DNA from: Verrucomicrobiota bacterium
GTDB lineage: Bacteria > Verrucomicrobiota > Verrucomicrobiia > Limisphaerales > UBA9464
DNA: 46,947 nucleotides
Assembly (NCBI GenBank): GCA_026397755.1
Contig: JAPLUF010000290.1
Location: 1-46,947, forward strand
Direction of reading: 5' to 3'
A program made the translations under genes and the position numbers. Positions 27,887 through 39,700 of this stretch are shown piece by piece. The notes beneath the pieces were generated by a model, which had not been told where the DNA came from, searched no databases, and was given only the letters and a program-made list of their open reading frames with translations. How positions within the stretch are numbered: position 1 is the first letter of the stretch; each line of letters begins with the position of its first letter.

Positions 27887-28040
27887 CGGATGGGGCACTG
27901 TGGCAGATCGGTGGGCGATTGTCAGCAGGCAGAGCGCGAGGCGGGCGGTGCGTGGGGTACCGAGGCTCGCGCTTTCGAACACCAAATTTCCTTCCCTGTC
28001 TCGACACCAGCGGGGCTCAGGGTTAGGAGTCCTTCAGCGC

Positions 28041-29378
28041 GTGAACCTTATCCAAATTACTCCGGGAGCCGGGGGCATGTATTGCGGCAACTGTTTTCGA
28101 GACAATGCCTTGGTGGCGGAGCTGCGCCGGCAAGGCCATGACACGGTGATGGTGCCCCTGTATCTGCCGATGACGCTGGACGAAGCCCCGACGGTGGGTA
28201 CCACCCCGACTTTCTTCGGAGGAATCAATGTCTTCTTGTCCCAGAAGATGGCCTGGTACCGGCGCTCTCCGGCATGGATGCGTCGAGCCGTGGACGCGCC
28301 TTGGCTGCTGAAATGGGCCGCTGGAAAAGCCGCTAAGACCCGGCCCCAAGATGTGGGCGAGCTGACGGTGTCGATGCTGCGCGGTGAGGAAGGTTCCCAG
28401 ATCCGCGAGTTGGAGGACATGGTTGCATGGATGTCTGGGTTGCCGCAGCCAGATGCGGTCTTTTTGTCCAATGCGCTGCTCTTGGGCTTTGCCCGTCGGC
28501 TGCGATCCGGGTTGGGAACGAAGGTGATTAGTTTTTTGCAAAGCGAAGAGTCCTTCCTCGATTCGTTGCCGGAACCTTTCCGCAGCGAAGCCTGGCGACT
28601 CATGGCCGAGCGGGGGCGCGAACTGGACGGTTGGATCGCCCCGACCCGTTATTTCGCCGACCGTATGATTCACCGACTGGGCCTTCCGGCAGATCGCGTC
28701 CGCGTGGCCAAGAGTGGGATCTCTCTTGAGGGCTACCGGGATCTCCCGAGTCGACCGGATGGCGGTTTTCGAGGCTCCACACCGACGCTGGGATTCTTTG
28801 CTCGGATGTGTCCTGAGAAGGGCTTGGACACGGTCGTTGAGACTTTCATTGAGCTGCGGGAACAGGAGCGGTTTTCAACGCTGCGATTGAAAGTTGGCGG
28901 CGGTTGTGGACCGGGGGATCAGGCCTTTGTGGAGACGTTGCGCCGACGTCTGGCCGAGGCCGGGTTGGCTCAAGCGGCTTCTTTCCATCCCAACCTTTCC
29001 CGCGACGAGAAGGTGAGTTTTCTGGCCTCGGTGGATGTTCTTTCGGTGCCGTCCCGATTCAGTGAGGCTTTTGGACTCTTTGTCGTCGAGGCCCTCGCTG
29101 CTGGCACCCCCGTCGTCCAACCCGATGTCTGCGGCTTCCGTGAGATCATCGAGGCGACGGGCGGAGGTCGTTTATGCTCCACAAACACCCCAAGTGCACT
29201 GGCAGCGACCCTCGCCGAGGTGTTGGCGAATCCTGCGGAACTGCGGCGTCTGGGCGAGTGTGGCCGGCAGGCGGTGTCCGAGCGCTTCAGTGATGCCGCG
29301 ATGGCTCGCGAGGTCTTGGCCGAGACTCGGTCCCTATTAGGCCATTCCCGAACTCCTGCATCGCCGCCCCATCCCTGA
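28041..29378 (+). CDS. Glycosyltransferase family 4 protein
   Basis: GTG start at 28041: VNLIQITPGAGGMYCGNCFRDNALVAELRRQGHDT; C-terminal GT-B features SVDVLSVPSRFSEAFGLFVVEALAAGTPVVQPDVCGFREIIEATGGG. Confidence 0.9.
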   Translation: MNLIQITPGAGGMYCGNCFRDNALVAELRRQGHDTVMVPLYLPMTLDEAPTVGTTPTFFGGINVFLSQKMAWYRRSPAWMRRAVDAPWLLKWAAGKAAKTRPQDVGELTVSMLRGEEGSQIRELEDMVAWMSGLPQPDAVFLSNALLLGFARRLRSGLGTKVISFLQSEESFLDSLPEPFRSEAWRLMAERGRELDGWIAPTRYFADRMIHRLGLPADRVRVAKSGISLEGYRDLPSRPDGGFRGSTPTLGFFARMCPEKGLDTVVETFIELREQERFSTLRLKVGGGCGPGDQAFVETLRRRLAEAGLAQAASFHPNLSRDEKVSFLASVDVLSVPSRFSEAFGLFVVEALAAGTPVVQPDVCGFREIIEATGGGRLCSTNTPSALAATLAEVLANPAELRRLGECGRQAVSERFSDAAMAREVLAETRSLLGHSRTPASPPHP

Positions 29379-29412
29379 CCTGTGGATCCTTGAACAACTC
29401 CTAATTACCCTC

Positions 29413-29871
29413 ATGCCCTTTTTCGAATTCCGAGCGACCCGCCGTGTCGAGTTCAACGAAACCGACCTGGCCGGCATCGTTCACTTCTCCAACTTCTTCC
29501 GCTACATGGAGACGGTGGAGGGGGCCTTTTACCGGTCGTTCGGTCAGTCGGTGATTTTGCGGGGGGCAGCTGAGCCTCTGGGCTTGCCGCGGGTGCATGC
29601 CGATTGTGACTACCTGAAGCCGCTGCGCTTTGAGGACCTGATCGAAATGCACCTCTTGGTGAAGGAAAAACGCGAGAAGACGGTGACCTACCAGATTCGC
29701 TTTTGGCGTATCGAACCGGGGCCGGCCGAGGAGGTGGCTGTGGGGCATGTGACCCTGGTCTGCGTGGGTCGGTGCCCTGGCGGTGAGCTCAAGTCTCAAC
29801 CCTTCCCAGTCGACTTCGCTGAGCACCTGGAGGTAGCGCCGACCTCCGCTTTACGCCCAGCCCGGGCCTGA
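29413..29871 (+). CDS. Acyl-CoA thioesterase, 4-hydroxybenzoyl-CoA thioesterase/YbgC-like hotdog fold
   Basis: FRATRRVEFNETDLAGIVHFSNFFRYMETVEGAFYRSFG hotdog-thioesterase motif. Confidence 0.88.
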   Translation: MPFFEFRATRRVEFNETDLAGIVHFSNFFRYMETVEGAFYRSFGQSVILRGAAEPLGLPRVHADCDYLKPLRFEDLIEMHLLVKEKREKTVTYQIRFWRIEPGPAEEVAVGHVTLVCVGRCPGGELKSQPFPVDFAEHLEVAPTSALRPARA

Positions 29872-29928
29872 GCCGAAACGAGGCTATTGGATCGTCCTGT
29901 TTGCGGCAGTAACCTGGCATGTAGCCCG

Positions 29929-30063
29929 ATGAGCCTCCTAGGTAGGGACCGATCTCCGAGCAGTCCAGGCTCTGGTGCGCTCCTATTGGGTGCTTTGCTC
30001 TTGGCCGTGTCCGCCGCCTTGCGTAGTGGGCCAACCGGGACAACGATTCAGCCCAGCGCATGA
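29929..30063 (+). CDS. Candidate small membrane protein (44 aa), ATGA-overlapping hisC
   Basis: Read directly, below the track length cutoff: MSLLGRDRSPSSPGSGALLLGALLLAVSAALRSGPTGTTIQPSA*, with the stop overlapping the hisC ATG at 30060. Confidence 0.4.
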   Translation: MSLLGRDRSPSSPGSGALLLGALLLAVSAALRSGPTGTTIQPSA

Positions 30064-31175
30064 GCAACGTGCTATCCCGATTCAATCCGTCCCTCGCCAC
30101 CCTGCCGGTGTATGTGCCCGGTCGGCCCATCGAGGAAGTCGCCCGCGAACATGGTCTGGATCCCGCCAGCATCATCAAGCTGGCCTCCAACGAAAACCCC
30201 TTTGGCCCCTCGCCCAAAGCCCTGGTGGCCATGGAGACGGTGCTGCGGCAACTGCACCTTTACCCCGATGGTTCAGCCTCGGTGCTCAAACGGGCTCTCG
30301 CCGAATCGCTGGGGGTCCGGACCGAGAACCTCATCTTGGGCAACGGCTCCAATGAACTCCTCGAGTTCGTAGGGCATGCCATGATGTGCCCGGGGGTCGA
30401 GGTGGTGGTTCCGGAGTTCTGCTTTGCCGTGTATCCCATCGTGACGGCCTTGTTCGGAGCCACGTTGGTGACCGTGCCTGCGGTCGATTTCGCTGCCGAT
30501 ATCGATGGCCTGATCCGGGCGATCACGCCCCGCACCGGCGTGCTCTTCCTAGCCAATCCCAACAACCCCACCGGCACTCGGACTTCCCGCGAGAATATTC
30601 TTCGGTTGCTGCGTGAAGTGCCCAAGGACGTGCTCATTGTCATGGATGAGGCGTATATCGAGTTCCTTGAAGATCCGGTCGACCTCGTCCCGCAAATTCT
30701 TTCGGGCCAACAGACCAATCTTCTGCTCTGCCGGACTTTCTCCAAGATCTTCGGCTTGGCCGGTCTTCGGCTGGGATATGGCATCGCTTCCCCGGCGTTG
30801 ATCTCGGCCTTCGAAAAAGTACGCCAACCCTTCAACATCAACTCCATTGCCCAGGCGGGTGCCCTGGCAGCCCTCCAGGATCACGATCATCAGGCGCGGA
30901 CCCGCGACAACAACCGGGTGGGCGTCGAGTATTTCCAGTCGGCCTTCAAGGCCATGGGGCTGCCTTACGTGCCGTCGCACGCCAATTTCGTGCTGGCCAA
31001 GACCGGTCGAGGCGGCGCCGTGTTTGCCGCGCTCCAGCAGCGGGGGATTATTACCCGGCCCATGGGCAGCTACGGGTTGACGGACTGGTTGCGGATTTCT
31101 GTCGGCACTCCGGCCGAGAACGCTCGCTGCCTGATCGCCCTGCGGGAGGTACTGGCGGCGATGCCTGCGGTCTGA
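30060..31175 (+). CDS. hisC: Histidinol-phosphate aminotransferase
   Basis: LASNENPFGPSPKALVAM, ILGNGSNELLEF, LFLANPNNPTGT, VMDEAYIEF, CRTFSKIFGLAGLRLGYGIA. Confidence 0.96.
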   Translation: MSNVLSRFNPSLATLPVYVPGRPIEEVAREHGLDPASIIKLASNENPFGPSPKALVAMETVLRQLHLYPDGSASVLKRALAESLGVRTENLILGNGSNELLEFVGHAMMCPGVEVVVPEFCFAVYPIVTALFGATLVTVPAVDFAADIDGLIRAITPRTGVLFLANPNNPTGTRTSRENILRLLREVPKDVLIVMDEAYIEFLEDPVDLVPQILSGQQTNLLLCRTFSKIFGLAGLRLGYGIASPALISAFEKVRQPFNINSIAQAGALAALQDHDHQARTRDNNRVGVEYFQSAFKAMGLPYVPSHANFVLAKTGRGGAVFAALQQRGIITRPMGSYGLTDWLRISVGTPAENARCLIALREVLAAMPAV

Positions 31176-31194
31176 TGGTTTTTTCGGAGCATTT

Positions 31195-31833
31195 ATGAAC
31201 ACCCCGGTCTCTCTGCGCGTTGAAAGCGTTCCCGCCCAGCAAGTGCCTTCGCGTGCCTTGCTCATCGTTCTGCATGGACTGGGTGACTCGTCGCAAGGTT
31301 GGGAATGGTTGCCCGGCGAATTGCGCCTGCCTTGGCTCGAGTACGCCTTGGTCAATGCACCCGATTCTTACTACGGCGGCTATTCGTGGTATGACCTGCC
31401 CGGTGATGCCGGTCCGGGCGTGCGTCGCAGTCGGAAACTCCTCCGCCAACTCATTGACGAGCGCATTGCCGCTGGCCATGCCCCGGAACGCATTGGGATT
31501 CTCGGGTTTTCGCAAGGATGCCTGATGACCTTTGACGTGGGGTGGCGGGTCACACCGAGGCTGGGAGCGTTGGTGGGTATTAGTGGTTACATTCATGACT
31601 CAGAGGCGTTGCTGCGCGAGTTGGGGCCCGAGGCGCGGCAAGTTCCGGCGCTCTTCACCCACGGCACTCAAGATCCGGTGGTGCCCATGGTGCCGGTCCG
31701 CGGACAGGCGCAGGCCTTGAAAGAGGCCGGACTGAACCTGGAATGGCGCGAGTTCGCCAAGGCCCACACCGTGGCCGGTGAACCAGAGATCCAGTTGATC
31801 CGCGACTTCCTCACCCGGCATTTGGGGTCTTGA
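31195..31833 (+). CDS. Alpha/beta hydrolase, phospholipase/carboxylesterase family
   Basis: LLIVLHGLGDSSQGW, IGILGFSQGCLMTFDV, ALFTHGTQDPVVPM. Confidence 0.92.
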   Translation: MNTPVSLRVESVPAQQVPSRALLIVLHGLGDSSQGWEWLPGELRLPWLEYALVNAPDSYYGGYSWYDLPGDAGPGVRRSRKLLRQLIDERIAAGHAPERIGILGFSQGCLMTFDVGWRVTPRLGALVGISGYIHDSEALLRELGPEARQVPALFTHGTQDPVVPMVPVRGQAQALKEAGLNLEWREFAKAHTVAGEPEIQLIRDFLTRHLGS

Positions 31834-31937
31834 TTCTGGGCTGGAGACGGGGCCTGCGCCGTTTTGAGTTACCCAGAGAGAGGCAATAGTGGGCCGCCGG
31901 ATTGCGCCGCTGCACGATAGGCATCAGGATCAGGCCA

Positions 31938-32696
31938 GTGAAGCTGACCTCATGGAACGTCAATGGCCTGCGCGCGGCGCTGGGCAAGGGATTGCTCGAC
32001 TGGATTGCCCAAGAGGATGCCGATGTCATTTGCCTCCAAGAGGTGAAGGCAATGCCTGAGCAAGTGTCTGTCGAGTGGCCTAGTGGGTACTCGGTCCATT
32101 GGAACTCCGCCGAACGCAAGGGCTACAGCGGTACTCTGACCCTGAGCCGTCGGCCGGTCCTCTCCGTCGAGCGAGGCCTGGGTTCGTGGTTATCGGACAA
32201 CGAAGGTCGGGTGTTGACGGTCGAACTCCAGGACCAGTTTGTCGTCAATTGCTACACACCCAATACCAAGAGGGATCTTTCTCGCCTGCCGTATCGGGAG
32301 CTGGAATGGGATCCGGCCTTTCGGGCTTATCTGAAGGCGTTGGAGGCCCGTAAGCCGGTGGTTTTTTGCGGAGATCTCAATGTGGCCCACGAAGAAATCG
32401 ATTTGGCCAATCCCAAGGCCAATGTTCGCAACCATGGGTTCACGGTCGAAGAACGCAGTGGGTTCACTCGGCTCATGGAGGCGGGGTTTGTGGATACGTT
32501 CCGCGACCGGCATCCGGGGAAGGGCGGGCATTATACCTGGTGGAGTCCGATGGCCGGCGCTCGGTCCCGGAATGTCGGGTGGCGTATTGATTATGTCGGG
32601 ATTTCGGGGGCGCTTCGACCGGCGTTGAAAGAGGCCTTCATTCGCCCGTCTGTTTTGGGATCTGACCATTGTCCAGTGGGCTTGGTGTTGGGCTGA
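31938..32696 (+). CDS. xthA: Exodeoxyribonuclease III (AP endonuclease family 1)
   Basis: GTG start at 31938: VKLTSWNVNGLRAALGKGLLDWIAQEDADVICLQEVKA; FCGDLNVAHEEIDL; WRIDYVGIS; GSDHCPVGL. Confidence 0.95.
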   Translation: MKLTSWNVNGLRAALGKGLLDWIAQEDADVICLQEVKAMPEQVSVEWPSGYSVHWNSAERKGYSGTLTLSRRPVLSVERGLGSWLSDNEGRVLTVELQDQFVVNCYTPNTKRDLSRLPYRELEWDPAFRAYLKALEARKPVVFCGDLNVAHEEIDLANPKANVRNHGFTVEERSGFTRLMEAGFVDTFRDRHPGKGGHYTWWSPMAGARSRNVGWRIDYVGISGALRPALKEAFIRPSVLGSDHCPVGLVLG

Positions 32697-32825
32697 AGTT
32701 CTCGATAGGGGCCCGAGGGCACTGATCGTAATCAAGACGTTCGGGCCTTGCTGAAGAGTTCCGCGGGTCGAGCGCTTCCACCTTGCCGTACCCGCATCCG
32801 CGCCGACACTCCCCGTGTGGATGCC

Positions 32826-33593
32826 ATGAAGATCACCGTCGAGACGCTGCGCGGATGGAAGGGTTGCCGCCCATTCGGTGCGTTGACGGCCTATGATTAT
32901 CCCGGGGCTCGGTTGCTCGATGAAGCCGGTGTGCCGGTGCTGCTCGTGGGGGATTCCCTGGGCATGGTGGTGCTGGGTCATCCGGACACCACAGCCGTAA
33001 CCATGGACGACATCGTCCATCACCTTCGAGCGGTGGCCCGCGCCCGAGGCCGGGCATTGATCGGAGCGGATTTACCGTACAAAGCCTATGAGACGCCTGC
33101 CCAGGCGGTCTGCAATGCCCGCCGCTTGGTTGAGGCGGGTGCCGAATATGTGAAGGCCGAGGGAGGGCAGGAAATTTTACCGCAAGTCCGGGCGATCTTG
33201 GCTGAAGGAATTCCCTTCATGGGTCATCTGGGCATGCTGCCCCAGCATGTGGTGGAAGAGGGCGGCAAGTACCGCATCAAAGGTCGGGACGAGGCGGGTC
33301 GTCAGCGCTTGTTGGACGACGCCCTTGCCTTGGAAGAAGCCGGCGCCTTTGCCTGTGTCTTGGAGTTGGTGACCCCACCGGTGGCTGCTGAAATCCGCAG
33401 TGTTTGCTCTCGAATGCTCACCCTCGGCATTGGCAGTGGTCCGGACTGTGATGGCCAGATTTTGGTGACGCACGACTTGGTTGGAGCCTTCCCCTGGTTC
33501 ACCCCCAAGTTCGTCGAACCCCGGGTCCGCACCGGGGAATCCATTCGCTCGGCCGCCCAAGACTGGCTGGCCTCATTAATACCTAATTATTGA
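32826..33593 (+). CDS. panB: 3-methyl-2-oxobutanoate hydroxymethyltransferase
   Basis: FGALTAYDYPGARLLDEAGVPVLLVGDSLGMVVLGHPDTTAVTMDDIVHH; VKAEGG; MGHLGMLPQHV; GIGSGPDCDGQILVTHD. Preferred start 32826. Confidence 0.96.
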   Translation: MKITVETLRGWKGCRPFGALTAYDYPGARLLDEAGVPVLLVGDSLGMVVLGHPDTTAVTMDDIVHHLRAVARARGRALIGADLPYKAYETPAQAVCNARRLVEAGAEYVKAEGGQEILPQVRAILAEGIPFMGHLGMLPQHVVEEGGKYRIKGRDEAGRQRLLDDALALEEAGAFACVLELVTPPVAAEIRSVCSRMLTLGIGSGPDCDGQILVTHDLVGAFPWFTPKFVEPRVRTGESIRSAAQDWLASLIPNY

Positions 33594-33765
33594 AATTTGC
33601 CCGTCTTTACGGGAGAGAATCGGGTCCGTCGCGTTAGGACGTCACTGGCGGCGTGCTGCTAAATTTATTGGCTAAAAAGAACAAAAAAAACAGGTTTTAT
33701 TTTCAAACTATTTCTCAAGTATCGGCATTTATGCACCGATAAGAGTTTGATTGAGACCTTTTTCA

Positions 33766-36700
33766 ATGCGTTTTTTAGCGGTGCTGTTACTCATGATCAG
33801 CGCATTTGCGGTACAAACGCTCAGTGCAAGCGTACCGACGGTGAGCGATTCGGCAGGGACGCGCACGTCGGCCGAAGATGTCCCAATTAATATTTCAGGA
33901 GTGACCGTAGGGGATGCCGATGGCGGCAGTCTGACCGTCACGGTGACGGCCGTCAGCGGCACGATCACCCTGGCATCGACCACCAGCTTGTCTTCGCTGA
34001 CCGGCAACGGAACCAGCTCGATTCAATTCATTGCACCCATTGCCGACGCCAATACGGCTTTGGCCGGCATGACGTTCACCCCGACACTGAATTTCAACGG
34101 AGCCGCCACCTTCAATGTGTCTGCCAATGATGGCACCACCACCACGGCTCTGGGCTTAAAGACTATCACGTTTACAGCGGTAAATGACGCTCCGGTCGGG
34201 GTCGCCGATTCGGCCACCCTCACCGAGGATGGCACCACGGCCACCGGCAACGTGCTGACCAACGACACCGACCCTGACACGGCCGACACCGGTTCCACCG
34301 AGACTAAAACCGTCTCGGCCCTGTCGGGCGGATCCCTCGGCGTGGCCAAGTTCGGAAGCTACGGCTACCTCATGCTCAGTGCCAACGGAGGCTTTACCTA
34401 CACGTTGGACGGCAACCTGAACGCGGTGCAGGCGCTGGCATCGGGCAGTAGCCTCACCGAGACTTTCACCTACACCGTGGCAGATCAGGTAGGTCTCACC
34501 GCCACCGCCATTCTCACGGTCACCATCACCGGTGCCAATGATCGGCCATCGCTGGTGGCCTCCTCCGTCATTCGCACCCAGTTTGAGAACATCACCACCG
34601 CGTTCCTGGTCTCCGAGCTCTTGTTGGATACCCAGAACGCGAGCATCGGAGTGGATCTCGACACTGGTACCCAACTAGGTGTGGCCATCACGGCCTCCAC
34701 CACGACCGACGCCTCCACCTCGATGGCCGGCGCCTGGTCGTACAGCCTGAACAATGGGACTACCTGGATGCCGTTCCCTGTTGTAAGCGGCACCTCGGCG
34801 CTGTTACTGCCGCCCACAGCCCAGGTTCGTTTCGTGGTCACCGAAAGCACATCGATCGATTCCCGGAATTCCGGCCATGTCACCCTCGAGTACCGGGCCT
34901 GGGACCAGTCAGTCGGCACCGCGGGTTTGACGGCCAACCCGACGGGAGATACCAGCACCGGGCCCTATAGTTCCGACTCAATTACGGCGGCCATGAACGT
35001 GATCTCGGTCAACGACCCGCCGTTGCTCACCACCGCCACCCTTACGGTCAACGAGAACAATGGCGCGTATCCTGCCGGTACCGTGTCGGCAACGCTCACC
35101 ACAGGGTTCACCCAAGATTCAACCCTGACGGGAACTCTTACGGGAACCCTGCGCCTGCACGACCCCGACAATGCCAACTCGCAAATCGTCTACCGCATCG
35201 AGGAGCTGCCGGCCAAAGGCTACCTGACCCTCTCAGGGGCCACTCTGGCTGTTGGGTCGGTTTTCACCCACGCCCAGGCGTCGGGCATCCAGTACACCCC
35301 GGACGTCGCGGAATTGTCGGCAACTACAACCGACCGTTTTTACTTCACCGTGCGCGATGGTGCCGGCGGCGAAATCGGTTCGACTGGCAAGAACACGGGC
35401 AGCAACCCGTGGGCCTACGTCGATGTCACTATCGTAGACGTCAACTCGCCGGTCCGGATCACTGGCGCTTCCCTGACCGTTTCTGAAAACAACAGTCCCC
35501 CAGGGACCGCGGTCATCGCCGAAGTCCCATTGCTGATCTCCGACGCGGATGATTTGACTAACCTTAGGTCGCTGACGGTTACGAGCCTTCCTTCCTCCAG
35601 CCTGGGTGTCCTGCAGTATTGGAACGGCTCTGCGTATGTGGCGTTGACCTCGGTCCCCACGACGATTTTAGCGACGTCGTTGGCGGCACATCCCTTGCGC
35701 TTCTCCTACAACAACTCGGTCGAGCCGACGGACCAGAGTGGCTCCCTGGTCGCCCTGTATTCCCAGACCAGCTTCTCCGTCACGGCAACGGATAACCGTG
35801 CGACTTCGCCGTCGAGCACCAGCGCGACCGTGAGCCTGAGCATCACCCCGGTGAACGACCCTCCGGTGTTGGTAATCGCCAACTCGCCCATGACCGTGGC
35901 CTTGGGCAGCGCCGACAACATCATCGGGAACACCGCCCCCAACCGATACCTCGTCACCACCGATCCCGACAGCCCGGTCGCCCAGCGGATCTACAGCGTG
36001 ACCCGGAACCCGGAGCATGGATACCTGACTTTGTCCGGCGCGCGCCTGGGTGGTGGCTTCATCTTCACCGAGGCCGACTTGACCGCCGGCAACCTCAAGT
36101 ACTCGCGCAACGATAGCGTCAACGCGGCCTCCGATTCTGTGAAATTCGTGGTCGTTGACGGGCATGGTGGCACCTCGGCCGAGGGAACCCTGGTTATTAA
36201 CGTCTCGACGCCAGGCACAGGAGTCGCATTCCGAGCGATCGTTTCCGAGGACCTGTTTGTCCGCCTCGATTCGGATGCCGTCTCGTTCACTGCCACCGCT
36301 ACAGTCACCGCGACTAAGCCGAGTCGAGGCGAACTCTACAAGGCGGGCGTGGGCATGTTCATCTATGCTCCAGACGCCGCCGCCACGACCTTCACCCAGG
36401 CCGACATCGATGCAGGCAAAATTGTTTATGTGAACAAGAGAGTTGCCATAGGCGGTTTTGCGACCTTCCCGTCATCAGAGCCCTCCTCATATAATTACAC
36501 CGACACGTCGACCCTGACGATCACCGACGGGGGATCCACCACCACGGCCACGCTGACGTTTACCGTCACTCCGGTCGATGATCCGCCGTATATCGCACAA
36601 GGGAATACTGGGGTTCCCAATGATTCTGAACCGGTGGCTGTCTTGGAACAGCAGGCCGACGGTACCGATGGACGGGTCGGGGCTAATTTCGAACTGACCG

Positions 36701-39700
36701 GCGTCGGTTCGGCTCTAAAATTGAGAGGTGGCGCGGGCAATCTTTGGACACTCGGAATTCCCGACCATTTTCATTATTACGACAGCGATTCTTCGTCGAT
36801 CCAGTACTACGCCAGCACCGTCAAGGGCCGGTTGGCCCGTTGGAGTGGCACTGCGTGGGAATACCTCAGCGTGGACGAATCCACGGGCCTCTCCACCTTT
36901 TCTGCGTCAGACCTGAACACGCTCAACATTGCCTACTTTCATGTGCCCAACAACGATGTGGCCACCGCCTCTGCGACGACCATCGCGGCCAGTGTTACGG
37001 TGTATGCAGTGGATGGTGGCCGGGTGTCAGCGGGCGATGTCATCATTTCTAGCGGAACTGTCAGCGAGGCTGCCACCCGTACTGTCTTCGACGGCGCCAC
37101 GAGCATCGCACTGCCGCGGTTAGCTTTGAACCGCAGCCCGAGCCGGACCTTGACCCTCACCATCCAGGACGTGAACGACCGGCCAGTGGGTGCGGCCAAG
37201 ACCTTCACCGTCACCGAGTATTCCAGCGGTCTTGCTGGCCAGACCACCCACATCCAGGACCTGAGTACTACCCAGATCACCGTTTCCGATCCCGACTCCG
37301 ACTCCGCGGCGTTCACTTACACGGTCACGGTGCTACCCACCAACGGCAAGCTGCAGAAGTCCGATGGCCAGCCGACCCCGACCTGGAGCGATCTGGCCGC
37401 AAACGCCACCTTCACTCAGGCCGAACTGACCGGCAGCCGGCTGCGTTATGTGAACTCGGGCAACGTAGAGGTTTTCTCCGACACCGATTGGTCCACGGCC
37501 AAGGACTCGTTCCAGTACACGGTGGCCGATGGCGATGGGTCGACCAGTACCGCGACCACGGTCTCCGTCAAGTTGCGACCCACCAATGAGCCGCCCAAGT
37601 TGGCCAACAACGGTCCGGGCACCGTGCCTGAGGGGGGCGCCCTGAAAATCACCGGTGCTCTCTTGGGTTCTGCTAACACCGCAAACAGCGGCGACATCGT
37701 GGCGGCGGTCGATTCCGACAGCTCCCGCACCCAGGTCCAGTTCCGGATCACGAGTGTGCCGGCCGTAGGGTATCTCTACGAGGGGAAGCCCGCCAACTTG
37801 GTCATCGGGTCGCTCACTCTGAACATCAAAGGAACCGTCGTCAGGCAATTCGGAGTAGGCAGCGTCTTCACGCTTCAGGACATCCAAGACGGCAAGTTGT
37901 GGTACCGACACAGTGGCTCAGAGCCCTCCAGCCACGGGGGCAGCGTGACCTTTGGCTACGCCGTGTCCGACGCCAGTGGAATGGCCGAACCCACCGCGAC
38001 CTTCACGGTCAACGTCACCCCGGTCAACGACGCCCCGGTGGTCACGGGTCTGAGCGGCGGATTGAACTACACCGAGGCCGATACGGCGGCCGGCGCCCCG
38101 GTGCAAATCGATACCTCGGTCAGTGTAGCCGATAACGATCTGGCCAATAACGGGCTTGATTTCCGAGGGGGATCCCTCCGCATCACCTACGCCTCGGGAG
38201 GCAACGCGGCCGACCAATTGGGTGTCGCCAATTTGGGCACCGGAGCGGGCCAGATCGGGGTCTCGGGCAGCTCTGTCAGCTACGCCAACGTGGTGATTGG
38301 GACCGTGGACTCGGCGGAAAATGGCGTGAACGGGACCGCGTTGAAGATCGTATTTTCGCCTGGAGCAAATCCCTCCCTGACCACGGCCGCCGTCAAGGCC
38401 CTGATCGAAGGCATCACATTCTCCCATGCCAACTACAATGCAGCCGTCACCGGAACTCGCACGCTGACCTACACCCTGGTCGATGGCGGTGGCACGGCGG
38501 GGTTTGGGGACAGTGTCGTTACCGTCTTCATAGGGCAGAGTACTTGGACCGGCTCCGCCACCATCACGGTGGTGTCGGCCAACGACCGCCCGGTGCTCAG
38601 CGTTCACACCGGTGGAGGGCAACTCCCGTTGGGGAGCATTGGTGAAAACGACACCACGTCGCCGACCCCGTTCTTGGTCTCGGCTTTCCTTCAGGCGAGC
38701 GCCGACACCACCCACACGGGCATCCAAGATCTCGACGCCAGTCCGGTCATGGGCATTGCTGTCACGGGTTCCACGGTCGCTGCCGCGGGCAAGTGGCAGT
38801 ATTCGGCCACTGGTTCGTCGTGGACCGATCTGGGATCGGTGAGCACTGGCAGTGCGCTCTTGTTGACGCCCGCTTACTCCATTCGCTTCCTCCCGGATGG
38901 TCTCGAGGGCGGCACGGCGACGTTGACGTACCTGGCTTGGGACCAAACGTCGGGTTCTGCCGGTTTACGGGTTAGCACCGCGGTGAATGCCACTCAAACG
39001 AGTGCGTTCTCCACCGCATCGGACACCTTGGCCATCACCGTGACTCCAGTGAATGATGCGCCCACGTTGACGGGTCTCGCGGGCGATTCCGTGACCGCGA
39101 CCGAAGACGCTACGTTCAGCTTTTCCATCGGGAACCGATTGACCTTGGCCGACGTGGATGCAGGCAGTGGCATCCTCTCCCTGTCCATCGCCCTGACCGG
39201 ATCTGGTAACTACCAGTTCACCAGCACCTCGGGCATTTACACGGATCCAGCGGCTTCGACGCAGAACGGCACTTGGACCGGATTCTCCAGTGCCAGCGGA
39301 ACGGTCACGGTGTACGGCACCTTGGCCAACTTAAACACCTTGTTGGGAACACTCCAGTACGTCCCAGCAGCCAATGCCAACAACGACAACCTGGCCTCTC
39401 AATCGCTTTCCGGCACTCCGACGTTGGCGTTGACCATCAGCGATCGGGGGTATGGCGAGAATGGGATCGCAGCCTCTGCCCAAACGGCCAGCCGGACCAT
39501 CACACTGTCTATCACAGCGGTGAATGACACCCCCACGATCGCGCTTTCCAGCACTACCTGGACTGTCAGTGAAAACGCAGGTGCCACCGTCGTCTCCAGC
39601 ACAATCACCTCGGCCGATATTAATGACGCCGCGGATACCGGCTATGCGGTGAGTTCCATTCCCTATCTCGTGGTGACGGCTCTCCGGGGCACCTTGTCCC

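Noticed and set aside
33720-33741. Small hairpin TATCGG-CATTTATGCA-CCGATA upstream of the giant gene
   Set aside because: Only a 6-bp stem with a 10-nt loop in AT-rich DNA; no riboswitch-like architecture recognised.
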